64,000 nucleotides of DNA from Betaproteobacteria bacterium (GCA_016704895.1 JADIZG010000072.1:62001-126000); one strand, 5' to 3'. Numbered from the stretch's first letter, positions 1-8,767 are shown. Made by a program: numbers and translations. Notes: generated by a model not told the origin, from the sequence alone.

Positions 1-2
1 TG

Positions 3-668
3 ACCGGCATCGCGCGCTCGGCGTTCGGGCTCACCGGCCAGAAGTGCTCGGCCTGCTCCCGCGTCTACGTCGACCACACGCGCTTCGCGGACGTCGTCTC
101 CGCGCTCCACCAGGCGGCGACGCGCGTCGCGACCGGCGACCCGACCGTGCGCGAGCACTGGATGGGGCCGCTCATCGACGCCCACGCGGTCGCGCGCTAC
201 GAGGACGCGGCCGCGCAGGTGCACGCGCTCGGCGCGGCCGGCGCGATCGTGCACGGTGGCGAGCGCCTCGACCACGGCGATCTCGCGCACGGGCATTTCG
301 TCGCGCCGACGGTCGCGCGCGCGCCGATCGACCACCCGCTGTGGTCGCAGGAGCTGTTCGCGCCCTTCGTGCTGGTGGCGCCGGTGGACTCGGTCGATGA
401 AGGCATCGCGCGCGCGAACGCGAGCGACTACGGCCTCACCGCAGGGTTCTACGGCGACCCCGGCGAGACCGAGCGCTTCTTCGCGACGATCGAGGCGGGC
501 GTCGCGTACGCGAACCGTCCGCAGGGAGCGACGACGGGCGCGTGGCCGGGCCACCAGCCGTTCGGCGGCTGGAAGGGTTCGGGATCGACCGGCAAGAGCG
601 CGGGCTCGCTCTACTACCTGACGCAGTACCTGCGCGAGCAGTCGCAGACCCGCGTGCGCCGCCTCTGA
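3..668 (+). CDS. Aldehyde dehydrogenase family protein, 3' part (5' end outside window)
   Basis: The frame is already open at the left edge, so only about the last 221 residues are present. It shows the NAD-dependent aldehyde dehydrogenase catalytic cysteine in GQKCSACSRVYV (about residues 13-24 of the visible part), then the C-terminal half with QELFAPFVLV and the closing PFGGWKGSGSTGKSAG. The form of the cysteine motif and of the C-terminal motif resembles 1-pyrroline-5-carboxylate dehydrogenase-type enzymes, which oxidise glutamate semialdehyde to glutamate in proline breakdown. Without the N-terminal half the substrate cannot be fixed. It runs toward the threonine-dehydratase-like gene on the other strand, whose 3' end abuts or overlaps it. 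Confidence 0.85.
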   Translation, partial: TGIARSAFGLTGQKCSACSRVYVDHTRFADVVSALHQAATRVATGDPTVREHWMGPLIDAHAVARYEDAAAQVHALGAAGAIVHGGERLDHGDLAHGHFVAPTVARAPIDHPLWSQELFAPFVLVAPVDSVDEGIARANASDYGLTAGFYGDPGETERFFATIEAGVAYANRPQGATTGAWPGHQPFGGWKGSGSTGKSAGSLYYLTQYLREQSQTRVRRL

Positions 669-690
669 CGTCGACGGCCGGAACCTCGCC

Positions 691-1676
691 TCAGGCGCCG
701 CCGCGAGCACGTCGCGGTAGACGTCCCGGTCGACGTTGCCGCCCGACAGGATGACGGCGCAACGCCGCCCGGCGCGCGCCGGGTCCGCGAGCAGCGCGGC
801 GAGCGGCGCGGCTCCCGCGCCTTCGGCGACCTGGTGCGCGTCGTCGAACAGCGCGCGCATCGCTTCGCCGATCGCGGCGTCGTCGACCTCGATCACGTCT
901 TCCGCACCGCGCCACAGGATCTCGAGCGCGGCGGGGACCGGCACGCGCACCGCCATGCCGTCCGCCATCGTGACGGCCGACGGCGTCTCGATCGGGGATC
1001 GCGCGCGGAACGACTGCGCGTACGCATTCGCGCCCGTCGACACGACGCCGACGATCGCGGTCGAAAGGCCGAGCGCGTCGCGCACGCCGATCAGCCCGCA
1101 GATGCCCGAGCCGCAGCCGATCGGGACGTAGACGCGGTCGAGGTCCGCGACCGCGCGGAAGAGCTCGAGCGCATAGGTGGCGACGCCCGCGATGAGTGGC
1201 CGCTCGAACGGACCGACGAACGCGAGGCCGCGCTCGCGCGCGACCTCGTGCGCGTGCGCGCGTGCCTCGTCGAAGTCGCGCCCGTGCTCGATCAGCTCCG
1301 CACCGTACGCGCGCATCGCGGCGTTCTTGCTCCGCGAGTTGCCGTGCGGGACGACGATTGCGCAGGCGAGGCCGTGGCGGCGTGCCGCGTAGGCGAGGCT
1401 CTGGCCGTGGTTGCCGCGGGTCGCGCTGGCGACGCCGGCGGGCGGCGCCGGCGAGTCGGCGAGCTGGCCCAGAAGGTTGAGCCCGCCGCGCACCTTGAAC
1501 GCGCCGGTGGGCGTGTGGTTCTCGTGCTTGACCCAGACCTCGGTGCCGGCGCGCTTCGCGACGAGCGGCCAGGCGACCTGCGGCGTCGGCAGCATCGCCG
1601 CGTAGACGCGACGGGCCGCCGCCTCGACCTCGGCGAGCGTGAGCGGCCCGGACGCCGGGGCCGCGCTCGGCGTCAC
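691..1676 (-). CDS. Threonine/serine dehydratase family PLP enzyme
   Basis: A fold-type II PLP enzyme of about 328 residues. It shows the Schiff-base lysine in TPTGAFKVRGG, the substrate loop SATRGNHGQS, the glycine-rich phosphate loop GCGSGICGLIG and the terminal SGGNVDRD. The family deaminates threonine or serine to the 2-oxo acid and ammonia, or racemises related amino acids; the exact reaction is not decidable here. The start is GTG at 1676, chosen because it overlaps the stop of the upstream membrane-protein gene in a GTGA arrangement. It has no in-frame stop: after VYRDVLAAAPEA the frame stays open into the antisense of the aldehyde dehydrogenase. A TGA at 693-691 is one frame off, so I place the end there. 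A single-base error near 700 is likely. Confidence 0.72.
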
Positions 1677-1936
1677 TTCCCGGCGAAGAAGTTGAGGTAC
1701 GCCCAGAGCAGGATCAGCGCGCCGACGATCGACATGATCCACCCGGCGGGCTGGAACCTGCCGTCGGACGAGCCTCCGAACAGCCCGCCGATGATGCCGC
1801 CGACGATCGAGCCGCCGATGCCCAGCGCCGTCGTCATCCAGAAGCCGAGGTTGATGGCGCCGGGATAGAAGTAGCGCGCGAGCAGGCCGACGACGAAGCC
1901 GATGATGATCATCCAGACGATGCCCATGAAGCTCAT
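1673..1936 (-). CDS. GlsB/YeaQ/YmgE family stress-response membrane protein
   Basis: An 87-residue, very hydrophobic protein of the transglycosylase-associated family (GlsB/YeaQ/YmgE). It has three predicted membrane segments: residues about 4-20, 31-53 with glycine-rich GGSIVGGIIGGLFGG, and 64-84. Members are small inner-membrane proteins linked to general stress; the biochemical role is unknown despite the family name. The start ATG at 1936 is preceded by GGAG six bases upstream. Its stop overlaps the GTG of the threonine-dehydratase-like gene, so the two are probably co-transcribed. Confidence 0.8.
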   Translation of the reverse strand: MSFMGIVWMIIIGFVVGLLARYFYPGAINLGFWMTTALGIGGSIVGGIIGGLFGGSSDGRFQPAGWIMSIVGALILLWAYLNFFAGK

Positions 1937-2120
1937 GGTGGACTCCAGCAGGTGGGTGGAATGGGCGCGGCCGCCGGACAGGGTCCGCGGCCGACGATGC
2001 TAGCACGTGCGCGTCGGCATGTAAGGGAACCTGCCCGGACGACGACCGTGGGCCATGGGTGGGGCGGGGGCTCCGGCGCCGGCGGGGGGGCAGGCGGCGG
2101 GCGGGGCGCGGTCGCGCGGG

Positions 2121-2414
2121 GGCGTCCGCGACGCAGCGCAGTGGAGCGGTGCGCGCCTGGTGGTGGCCTACGTCGACAGCGGGCACGCCACGGAGGTCCG
2201 GCGCGGGGAGAACGCGGGAGTGACCCTCGTCCACGACCACGTCGTGCGAGCGCTCGTCGCGGGAGGCGCGGCCGATGCGTCGGGTGCGCTGCGCCTCGAA
2301 GCGACGTTCGAGCTGCCCGCTGACGCCGGGCGCGATCCTAGGCTGGTTGCCTTCGTCGAGCGCGGCGCCACGCGCGAAGTGCTCCAGGCGCTCCCGCTGG
2401 CGCTCGGGCGCTGC
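2121..2414 (+). pseudogene. DUF1223 family protein, C-terminal fragment
   Basis: About 98 residues resembling the C-terminal domain of DUF1223 secreted proteins: a strand segment ending in LVVAYVDSG, then RRGENAGVTLVHDHVVRAL, and a last strand near LVAFVERGATREVLQALPL. The N-terminal thioredoxin-like domain with its CxxC motif is missing. Upstream sequence at 2050-2110 is almost pure G/C, and a 13-G tract follows at 2429-2441. No credible start or ribosome binding site is seen. Either a decayed gene or a piece stranded by faulty assembly. The family assignment is by eye. Confidence 0.5.
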
Positions 2415-2450
2415 GGCAGGCGAGGCGCGGGGGGGGGGGGGCGCCGGCGA

Positions 2451-2492
2451 GCCGGACCCACGGCCGAGCCGGGGTGTCGCCGTGGGTCCGGC
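2451..2492. terminator. Perfect 14-bp inverted repeat after fba
   Basis: Arms gccggacccacggc (2451-2464) and gccgtgggtccggc (2479-2492) are exact reverse complements around a 14-base loop. The repeat lies 35 bases beyond the stop of fba on the minus strand. There is no T run, so an intrinsic terminator is an inference from position and stem strength; an mRNA-stabilising 3' hairpin is the alternative. Confidence 0.5.
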
Positions 2493-2526
2493 GCGAGCCG
2501 GACGACTTGCGTTCACCCAGGCGCCA

Positions 2527-3591
2527 TCAGTTCACGATCTGCCGCAGCTCGCCCGCCTTGTACTTCGACGCGATCCTGTCGAGCGCCACCGGCTTGATCT
2601 TCGAGCCCATGCCCGCGCAGCCGAACTGCTCGTAGCGCTGCTTGCAGATCACCTTCGCCGCCTCGCGCGCGGGCTTCAGGAAGTCGCGCGGGTCGAACGC
2701 CGAGGGCTTCTCGCGCAGGAACTTGCGCACCGCCGCCGTCATCGCGAGCCGGATGTCGGTGTCGATGTTGATCTTGCGCACGCCGTGCTTGATCCCTTCC
2801 TGGATCTCCTCGACCGGCACGCCGTAGGTTTCCTTCATCTCGCCGCCGTTCTCGCGGATGATCTGCAGCAGGTCCTGCGGGACCGACGAGCTGCCGTGCA
2901 TCACGAGGTGCGTGTTCGGGATGCGCGCGTGGATCGCCTTGATCCGGTCGATCGCGAGGATGTCGCCCGTCGGCTTGCGCGAGAACTTGTACGCGCCGTG
3001 CGACGTGCCGATCGCGATCGCGAGCGCGTCGAGCTGCGTGCGCTTGACGAAGTCGGCGGCCTGGTCGGGATCGGTGAGCAGCATCTCGCGCGTCATCTTG
3101 CCTTCCGCGCCGTGGCCGTCCTCCTTGTCGCCCATCATCGTCTCGAGCGACCCGAGGCAACCGAGCTCGCCCTCGACCGTCACGCCGATCGCGTGCGCCA
3201 TGTCGACGACCTTGCGCGTCACGTCGAGGTTGTAGTCGTAGCTCGCGATCGACTTGCCGTCGGCCTGCAGCGAGCCGTCCATCATGACGCTCGTGAAGCC
3301 GAGCTTGATCGCGGATGCGCAGACGTCGGGCGACTGGCCGTGGTCCTGGTGCATGACGACCGGCAGGTTCGGGTAGCTCTCGACCGCGGCCTCGATCAGG
3401 TGCCGCAGGAAAGCCTCGCCCGCGTACTTCCGCGCGCCGGCGGACGCCTGCATGATCACCGGGCTGTCGGTCTCGGCGGCGGCGGACATGATCGCCTGCA
3501 CCTGCTCGAGGTTGTTGACGTTGAACGCCGGCATGCCGTAGCCGTGTTCGGCGGCGTGGTCGAGCAACTGGCGCATGGAAACGAGTGGCAT
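2527..3591 (-). CDS. fba: Fructose-bisphosphate aldolase, class II
   Basis: A 354-residue zinc-dependent aldolase that interconverts fructose 1,6-bisphosphate with dihydroxyacetone phosphate and glyceraldehyde 3-phosphate in glycolysis, gluconeogenesis and the Calvin cycle. The HQDHGQ motif (residues 81-86) carries the catalytic aspartate and a zinc histidine. GELGCLGSLE, HGSSSVPQ and KINIDTDIR are the other metal- and phosphate-binding motifs. Length and the insert GDKEDGHGAEGK match the longer bacterial class IIB form often called CbbA or Fba. It lies 125 bases downstream of pyk on the same strand, part of a tkt-gap-pgk-pyk-fba block typical of betaproteobacteria. Confidence 0.95.
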   Translation of the reverse strand: MPLVSMRQLLDHAAEHGYGMPAFNVNNLEQVQAIMSAAAETDSPVIMQASAGARKYAGEAFLRHLIEAAVESYPNLPVVMHQDHGQSPDVCASAIKLGFTSVMMDGSLQADGKSIASYDYNLDVTRKVVDMAHAIGVTVEGELGCLGSLETMMGDKEDGHGAEGKMTREMLLTDPDQAADFVKRTQLDALAIAIGTSHGAYKFSRKPTGDILAIDRIKAIHARIPNTHLVMHGSSSVPQDLLQIIRENGGEMKETYGVPVEEIQEGIKHGVRKINIDTDIRLAMTAAVRKFLREKPSAFDPRDFLKPAREAAKVICKQRYEQFGCAGMGSKIKPVALDRIASKYKAGELRQIVN

Positions 3592-3716
3592 GGCGTGACT
3601 CCGTGGGAGGGCGAGGGAAATGGCCGTTTCCGGACCATTTTACTCCCCGCGCCACGGGCCGATTTCCGGCCGGCCCGGCGCGTCCCCGCCCCGGCAGCGC
3701 TGCCGGCGTCGAGGCC

Positions 3717-5150
3717 TCACGCGGTCGAGCGATGCTCGCCCACCCTGACGATCTTCATCGTGTTGGTGCCGCCGGACTTGCCCATCGGCTCGCCGATCGT
3801 GACGACGATCAGGTCGCCTTTCTGCACCTGGCCGCGCGCGACGAGCAGGTCGCAGGCGGCGTGCAGCACCGCGTCACGGTCGCCGGACTGCTCGAGGTAG
3901 AGCGTGCGCACGTTGCGGTAGAGCGCCATCTTGCGCTGCGCGCCGACCTCGGGCGTGAGCGCGAAGATCGGGCAGCCGGCGTTGTGCCGCGACATCCAGA
4001 GCGCGGTCGAGCCCGACTGCGTCAGCGACGCGATCGCCTTGACGCGCAGGTGGAACGCGGTGAACAGCGTCGCCATCGCGATCGACTGGTCGATGCGCGT
4101 GAACGTGCGGTTCAGGAAATCGCGGTCCAGGACGACCGCGTCGCTCTTCTCGGCCTCGACGCAGATCTGCGCCATCGTCTCGACCGTCTCGACCGGATAC
4201 TTGCCCGCCGCGGTCTCGGCCGAGAGCATCACCGCGTCGGTGCCGTCGAGCACGGCGTTCGCGACGTCCGACACCTCGGCGCGGGTCGGCACCGGGGCCA
4301 GGATCATCGACTCCATCATCTGCGTCGCGGTGATCGTGAGCTTGTTGCGCTCGCGCGCGAGCCGGATCATCCGCTTCTGCAGGCCCGGCACCGCGGCGTT
4401 GCCGACCTCGATCGCGAGGTCGCCGCGCGCGACCATGATCCCGTCGGACGCCTCGATGATCTCGTCGAGCGCGCCGATCGCCTCGGCGCGCTCGATCTTG
4501 GCGATCAGGAGCGCGTGTCCGCCCGCGGCGCGCAGCAGCTGGCGCGCCATGTACATGTCTTCCTTGTTCTTCGGGAACGACACGGCGACGTAGTCGGCCT
4601 CGAGCTGCGCGGCCGTCTTCATGTCCTCCATGTCCTTCGCCGTCAGCGCCGGGGCGGTGAGCCCGCCCCCGAGCCGGTTGATGCCCTTGTTGTTCGAGAG
4701 CACGCCGCCCACCTCGACGCGCGTGACGATGCGCGGGCCCTCGACCGACTCGACCTTGAGCCGGATGAGGCCGTCGTCGAGGAGCAGGATCGCGCCCGGC
4801 GCGACGTCGCGCGGCAGCTCCTTGTAGTCGAGGCCCACGCGCGTCGCGTCGCCCGACTCGCACTCGGCGTCGAGCACGAAAGTCGCGCCCGTCGCGAGCG
4901 TCACGCGGCCTTCCGCGAATTTGCCGACGCGGATCTTCGGGCCCTGCAGGTCGGCCATGATCGCGACCTCGCGCCCGAGCGCTTTCGCCGCCGTGCGCAC
5001 CAGCGTGGCGCGCGCGATGTGATCGGATGCCTGCCCGTGGGAGAAGTTGAGGCGGACGACGTCCACGCCCGCCGCGAGCATCTTCGACAGGATGACGGGT
5101 TCGGAGCAGGCCGGTCCCAGGGTGACGACGATCTTGGTGGCGCGCTGCAT
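3717..5150 (-). CDS. pyk: Pyruvate kinase
   Basis: A 477-residue pyruvate kinase that transfers phosphate from phosphoenolpyruvate to ADP. It starts MQRATKIVVTLGPACS, has the N-terminal active-site segment VVRLNFSHG (about residues 33-41), the PK signature with catalytic lysine in ALLIAKIERAEA and the magnesium segment MVARGDLAIEVG, followed by ITATQMMESM and GTDAVMLSAETAAGKYP. The C-terminal allosteric domain ends at about residue 470. Length is normal and the frame intact. It is preceded by a plus-strand gene, so pyk has its own promoter, and fba follows. Confidence 0.96.
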   Translation of the reverse strand: MQRATKIVVTLGPACSEPVILSKMLAAGVDVVRLNFSHGQASDHIARATLVRTAAKALGREVAIMADLQGPKIRVGKFAEGRVTLATGATFVLDAECESGDATRVGLDYKELPRDVAPGAILLLDDGLIRLKVESVEGPRIVTRVEVGGVLSNNKGINRLGGGLTAPALTAKDMEDMKTAAQLEADYVAVSFPKNKEDMYMARQLLRAAGGHALLIAKIERAEAIGALDEIIEASDGIMVARGDLAIEVGNAAVPGLQKRMIRLARERNKLTITATQMMESMILAPVPTRAEVSDVANAVLDGTDAVMLSAETAAGKYPVETVETMAQICVEAEKSDAVVLDRDFLNRTFTRIDQSIAMATLFTAFHLRVKAIASLTQSGSTALWMSRHNAGCPIFALTPEVGAQRKMALYRNVRTLYLEQSGDRDAVLHAACDLLVARGQVQKGDLIVVTIGEPMGKSGGTNTMKIVRVGEHRSTA

Positions 5151-5306
5151 CGCTGGTCTTGTTCTTCTTGGGGAGTCGGGGGAAAAGATCCGGCCCGGGC
5201 GACCCGGCGCGGGCGTGCTGCGATGGTACGGGAAATCCCGCCGGGATAGAATTCGCGACCGCCGCGCGAAGCTCGCCGCGGCCGTTATCCCCTACCCGGA
5301 GTGCCT

Positions 5307-6692
5307 ATGCCCCTGCCACGACTCACCCGCAATCTCGCCGGCGCCGCCCTCCTGGCGCTCGTCGCCAGCGCGCCCGCGCACGCCTACGACGGCCCCGTCG
5401 AGAAGAAGACGTTCACGCTGCCGAGCTACACGACGGTCGGCGGCAGGACCATCGCCAACGTGCGCGTCGGCTACGAGACGTACGGCAAGCTCAATGCCGC
5501 GGGCGACAACGCGATCTTCATCGCGCACTTCTACTCGGGCAACTCGCACGCCGCCGGCAAGTACAGGCCCGCGGACGCCGCGTTCGGCTACTGGGACCCG
5601 ATCGTGGGCAGCGGCCGGCCGATCGACACGGACAAGTTCTTCGTCATCAGCGCGGACACGCTCGCCAACCTGAACACCAAGGATCCCAACGTCGTGACCA
5701 CCGGCCCGGCCTCGATCGACCCGGCCACCGGAAGGCCCTACGGCATGCGCTTCCCGGTGGTGTCGATGCGCGACTCGGTGCGCGTGCACAAGGCGCTCGT
5801 CGACTCGCTCGGCGTGAAGAAGCTCGTGGCGGTCGCCGGCGCGTCCGGCGGCTCGGTGCAGGCGATGGAATGGGGCGCGCTCTACCCGGGATTCGTCGAC
5901 CGCGTGATCCACGTGATCGGGCCGGGCTTCGACATCCATCCGTTCGTGATCGGGCTGCTCGACGCGTGGGTCGCCGCGATCCGGGTCGACCCGAAGTGGA
6001 ACGGCGGCGACTACTACGGCAGGGACGAGCCGCTCGACGGCATCGCGAAGAGCCTCGCGCTGGTCACGATCACCGCGCGCGCGCACGGCTGGGCCGAGCG
6101 GACGTTCGGCTACAAGTGGGCCGACCCCGCGAAGAATCCCGGCGATGCGATGGACAATGCGTTCGCGGTGCAGGATGCGCTGGACAAGGCCGGTGTCGCG
6201 CGCGCGAAGTCCACCGACGCGAACTCGATGATCTACATGTCGAAGGCGAACCAGCTCTACCGGCTCACCGACGACGAGGTCAGGGGGATGAAGGCGAAGC
6301 TCCTGTTCGTGCCGGCCAGTTCGGACCTGATCTTCCCGCCCGGGCTCTCCGAGCGCGCCGCGGCACGCTATCGCGCGCAGGGCGGGGTCGCTGAGGTCGC
6401 GGTCATCGACGGCGACGGCGGCCACCTCGACGGCGTGCTCGCCATCGCGAAGCAGGGGGGGGGCCGGGCGTTCCTGCGAGGGGGGCGGCGGCCGGGCGGG
6501 GGCGGGGGGCGCGCTGCCGGGGGGGCCGCCGGCGGGCGCGCGGCGGGGGCGGGCCCGGGGGCGGAGGGGCGGCGCAAGGGGCGGCGAGGATGCGGGCGTT
6601 CCTCGCAGGGCCGACGGCAGGGCCTTCCGCCCCGGTGTCAGGCGGACCACTGCCGGGCCGTGTGCCTGTCGCGCCACGCTCGTCGCGAATGA
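5307..6692 (+). CDS. Secreted alpha/beta hydrolase of the homoserine O-acetyltransferase (MetX) family, damaged 3' end
   Basis: An N-terminal signal peptide (LAGAALLALVASAPAHA, cleavage near residue 24) is followed by a MetX-like alpha/beta hydrolase: VRVGYETYGKLN near the front, the nucleophile elbow GASGGSVQAMEWG and the distal histidine region GDGGHLDGV. Canonical MetX is cytoplasmic, so an exported member is probably not the methionine enzyme; its substrate is unknown. ATG 5307 is chosen over GTG 5301 because GGAG sits just before it; TAGAAT at 5247-5252 could be the -10. After AIAKQ (about 6453) the sequence collapses into G-rich DNA, and the open frame to 6692 is not credible protein. 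The gene divides the minus-strand pgk and pyk. Confidence 0.75.
   Translation: MPLPRLTRNLAGAALLALVASAPAHAYDGPVEKKTFTLPSYTTVGGRTIANVRVGYETYGKLNAAGDNAIFIAHFYSGNSHAAGKYRPADAAFGYWDPIVGSGRPIDTDKFFVISADTLANLNTKDPNVVTTGPASIDPATGRPYGMRFPVVSMRDSVRVHKALVDSLGVKKLVAVAGASGGSVQAMEWGALYPGFVDRVIHVIGPGFDIHPFVIGLLDAWVAAIRVDPKWNGGDYYGRDEPLDGIAKSLALVTITARAHGWAERTFGYKWADPAKNPGDAMDNAFAVQDALDKAGVARAKSTDANSMIYMSKANQLYRLTDDEVRGMKAKLLFVPASSDLIFPPGLSERAAARYRAQGGVAEVAVIDGDGGHLDGVLAIAKQGGGRAFLRGGRRPGGGGGRAAGGAAGGRAAGAGPGAEGRRKGRRGCGRSSQGRRQGLPPRCQADHCRAVCLSRHARRE
6455..6600. other. G-rich degraded tract at the hydrolase/pgk junction
   Basis: Nine consecutive Gs at 6455-6463, then about 130 bases with almost no A or T. 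Both converging genes, the MetX-like hydrolase and pgk, lose their normal ends around it. The coding remnant for RAFL appears before the tract (about 6466) and a similar remnant, MRAFLAG, appears after it (6590) in another frame. This pattern is more like a basecalling or assembly fault than a natural sequence. Confidence 0.6.
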
Positions 6693-7922
6693 ACGCGAGC
6701 CCCTCGCGGGGAAGCCCGCTCAGCGGGCCGGGGCGCCACCTGCCCCCGCGCCTCGAGCGCGGCGACCGCGGGCAGCGTCTTGCCTTCGAGAAACTCGAGG
6801 AAGGCGCCGCCGGCGGTCGAGATGTAGCCGATCCGGTCCTCGACGCCGAACTTGTGGATCGCGGCGATCGTGTCGCCGCCGCCCGCGATCGAGAACGCGC
6901 CCGACGAGGCGATCGCATGGGCGATCTCGCTCGTGCCGTGCGAGAACGCGTCGAACTCGAACACGCCGACCGGGCCGTTCCAGACGATCGTGCCGGCCTT
7001 CGCGATCGCGGTCTTCAGGATCGCGACGCTCATCGGCCCGAGGTCGAGGATCATGTCGTCCTCGTCGAGGTCCTCGATCGCCTTCAGCGTCGCCGGCGCG
7101 TCGGCGGCGAACGCCTTCGCGACGACCGCGTCGACCGGCACCGGCACCTTGCCCGGGAACCGGTCGAGGATCGCCTGCGCGGCGCCGACGAGATCGCGCT
7201 CGACGAGCGACTTCCCGATCTTCCCGCCGGCCGCCAGCACGAACGTGTTCGCGATGCCGCCGCCCACGATCAGCGTGTCGACCTTCGCGGCGAGCGATTC
7301 GAGGATCGTGAGCTTGGTCGACACCTTCGATCCCGCCACGATCGCGACCAGCGGCCGCTTCGGGCTCGCGAGCGCCCGGCCCAGCGCGTCCAGCTCGGCG
7401 GCCATCAGCGGACCCGCGCACGCGACCTTCGCGTGCCGCGCGATGCCGTGCGTCGTCGCCTCGGCGCGGTGCGCCGTGCCGAACGCGTCGTTGACGTAGA
7501 CGTCGCACAACGCGGCCATCTTCCTCGCGAGCGTCTCGTCGTCCTTCTTCTCGCCCTTGTTGACGCGGCAGTTCTCGAGCAGCACGAGGTCGCCGGGTTT
7601 CGAGCGCCGCATGCCAGGCGCCGCCGTCGACCCAGTCGCGCACGAGCGGCACCGGGCGGCCGAGCAGCGCCGACATCCGCTCGGCGACGGGCGCGAGCGA
7701 GTCCTCGGGCTTGAACGCGCCCTCGGTCGGGCGGCCGAGGTGCGAGGTCACCATGACGGACGCGCCGCGCGCGAGCGCGTCGCGGATGCCGGGGAGCGAC
7801 GCGCGGATGCGCGTGTCCTCGGTGATCCGGCCGGCGTCGTCCTGCGGCACGTTGAGGTCGGCGCGGATGAACACGCGCTTGCCGGCGACGTCGACGTCGG
7901 AGAGGCGGCGGAAGGAGGTCAT
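6638..7922 (-). CDS. pgk: Phosphoglycerate kinase (frameshifted, extended C-terminus)
   Basis: Catalyses 1,3-bisphosphoglycerate + ADP to 3-phosphoglycerate + ATP. The N-terminal part starts MTSFRRLSDVDVAGKRVFIR at 7922 and carries the substrate residues of RADLNVP and TSHLGRP. The remainder, from KPGDLVLLENCRVNKGEKK on, lies in another frame. The shift falls at about 7601-7615 and fits one extra base beside gggttt. The rest is intact: AIVAGSKVSTKL, the nucleotide region VWNGPVGVFE and the final GGGDTIAAI with STAGGAFLEFLEGKTLP. About 40 unrelated residues follow the usual C-terminus into the G-rich tract. A lost stop and a sequencing indel are likely. It lies 42 bases after the sulfotransferase. 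Confidence 0.88.
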
Positions 7923-7964
7923 GTCGGGGGCTCGGTGGACGGGGTTCGGGGACGCCGGGACGCG

Positions 7965-8753
7965 CTACGCCGCCGGCCGCGTGAACTCGCAGCCGCGCTC
8001 GGCTTCGCACGCGTCGATCCACGCGACGTCGTCGGCGGAGAGGTGGTCGCGGAATCCGCCGATCTTTCCCCTGCGGACCTTGAAGGCCTCGGGGTCGGCG
8101 TTCGGACGGGTGGCGAGCATCGGATTGTCGAAGAGATTCCGCGCCTCGGCATCGCGCAGGTTCTCGAAGCGGGCGAAGTCGGCGGCGGCGGCGGTCGTGG
8201 CCGCCGGGACGTCCGGGGTGCCGATGAATTGCAGGACCCGCCCGAGGATGCCCGCGGGGTCCGCGTGCATCGCCTCGTAGCGCACGAACATGAACGCGCG
8301 CGGGACCTGGCGCGCGGCATGCCAGTGCCGGTAGAACGCGAGCACCTTGTCGACGCCGTAGCGCTCGTCGCGGACGAACGCCGAAATCGTGCCGGTGAAG
8401 AAGCGGAGGCGCCGCGTCGCGTGGAAGTACGCCGACACCAGCGTGTCGCGAACGTCGCGCCCGAGCAGAAGCACGCGCTTGTCGCGATACTCCGACTTGT
8501 CGGAACGCAGGTCCCGCCACGAGAGACCGTCCACCATCGCGCTTTCGTCGTGGTAGAACGTGGCGACGGGCAACCCGGCGAGGCGCGTCACCTCCTCCAG
8601 CTCGAGCAGCCGATCGGACGGCAGGCCGTAGCGGTCGACGAGCGCCTTGCCGAGGAGCGCGCGCAGCCACGTCCGCCCGGACTTCGGGTACGAGAGGACG
8701 TAGGTGTCGGCTTCGAGCTTCGGCTCGACCTGGGCAGGAGGCCTGGCGGCCAT
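7965..8753 (-). CDS. PAPS-dependent sulfotransferase family protein
   Basis: A 262-residue protein with the 5'-phosphosulfate loop SYPKSGRTWLRALL (about residues 18-31) and the 3'-phosphate motif LGRDVRDTLVSAYFH, both characteristic of sulfotransferases that move sulfate from PAPS to an alcohol or amine. RKG-like residues near KVRRGKIGGFRDHLS correspond to the late PAPS-contact segment. The acceptor is unknown. ATG at 8753 lies 14 bases after the stop of gap, and pgk begins 42 bases after its stop, so the three are probably one transcript. A sulfotransferase inside the glycolytic or Calvin cycle operon is unexpected. Confidence 0.82.
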   Translation of the reverse strand: MAARPPAQVEPKLEADTYVLSYPKSGRTWLRALLGKALVDRYGLPSDRLLELEEVTRLAGLPVATFYHDESAMVDGLSWRDLRSDKSEYRDKRVLLLGRDVRDTLVSAYFHATRRLRFFTGTISAFVRDERYGVDKVLAFYRHWHAARQVPRAFMFVRYEAMHADPAGILGRVLQFIGTPDVPAATTAAAADFARFENLRDAEARNLFDNPMLATRPNADPEAFKVRRGKIGGFRDHLSADDVAWIDACEAERGCEFTRPAA

Positions 8754-8767
8754 CGCGGCTCGCGCGG

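Larger units (their letters stand above)
1937..2526. other. Gap between the GlsB-like gene and fba: gene fragment, G-rich tracts and a hairpin
   Basis: These 590 bases hold no intact gene. They contain the upstream region of the GlsB-like gene, a DUF1223 fragment (2121-2414), strongly G-biased tracts at 2050-2110 and 2429-2441, and a perfect inverted repeat at 2451-2492. I see no further coding signal. Confidence 0.6.

Noticed and set aside
834..1868. Long arginine-rich plus-strand frame opposite the threonine-dehydratase-like gene
   Set aside because: It is the antisense shadow of a conserved enzyme; its composition (Arg, Ala, Asp, Val without motifs) is typical of shadow frames in GC-rich DNA.
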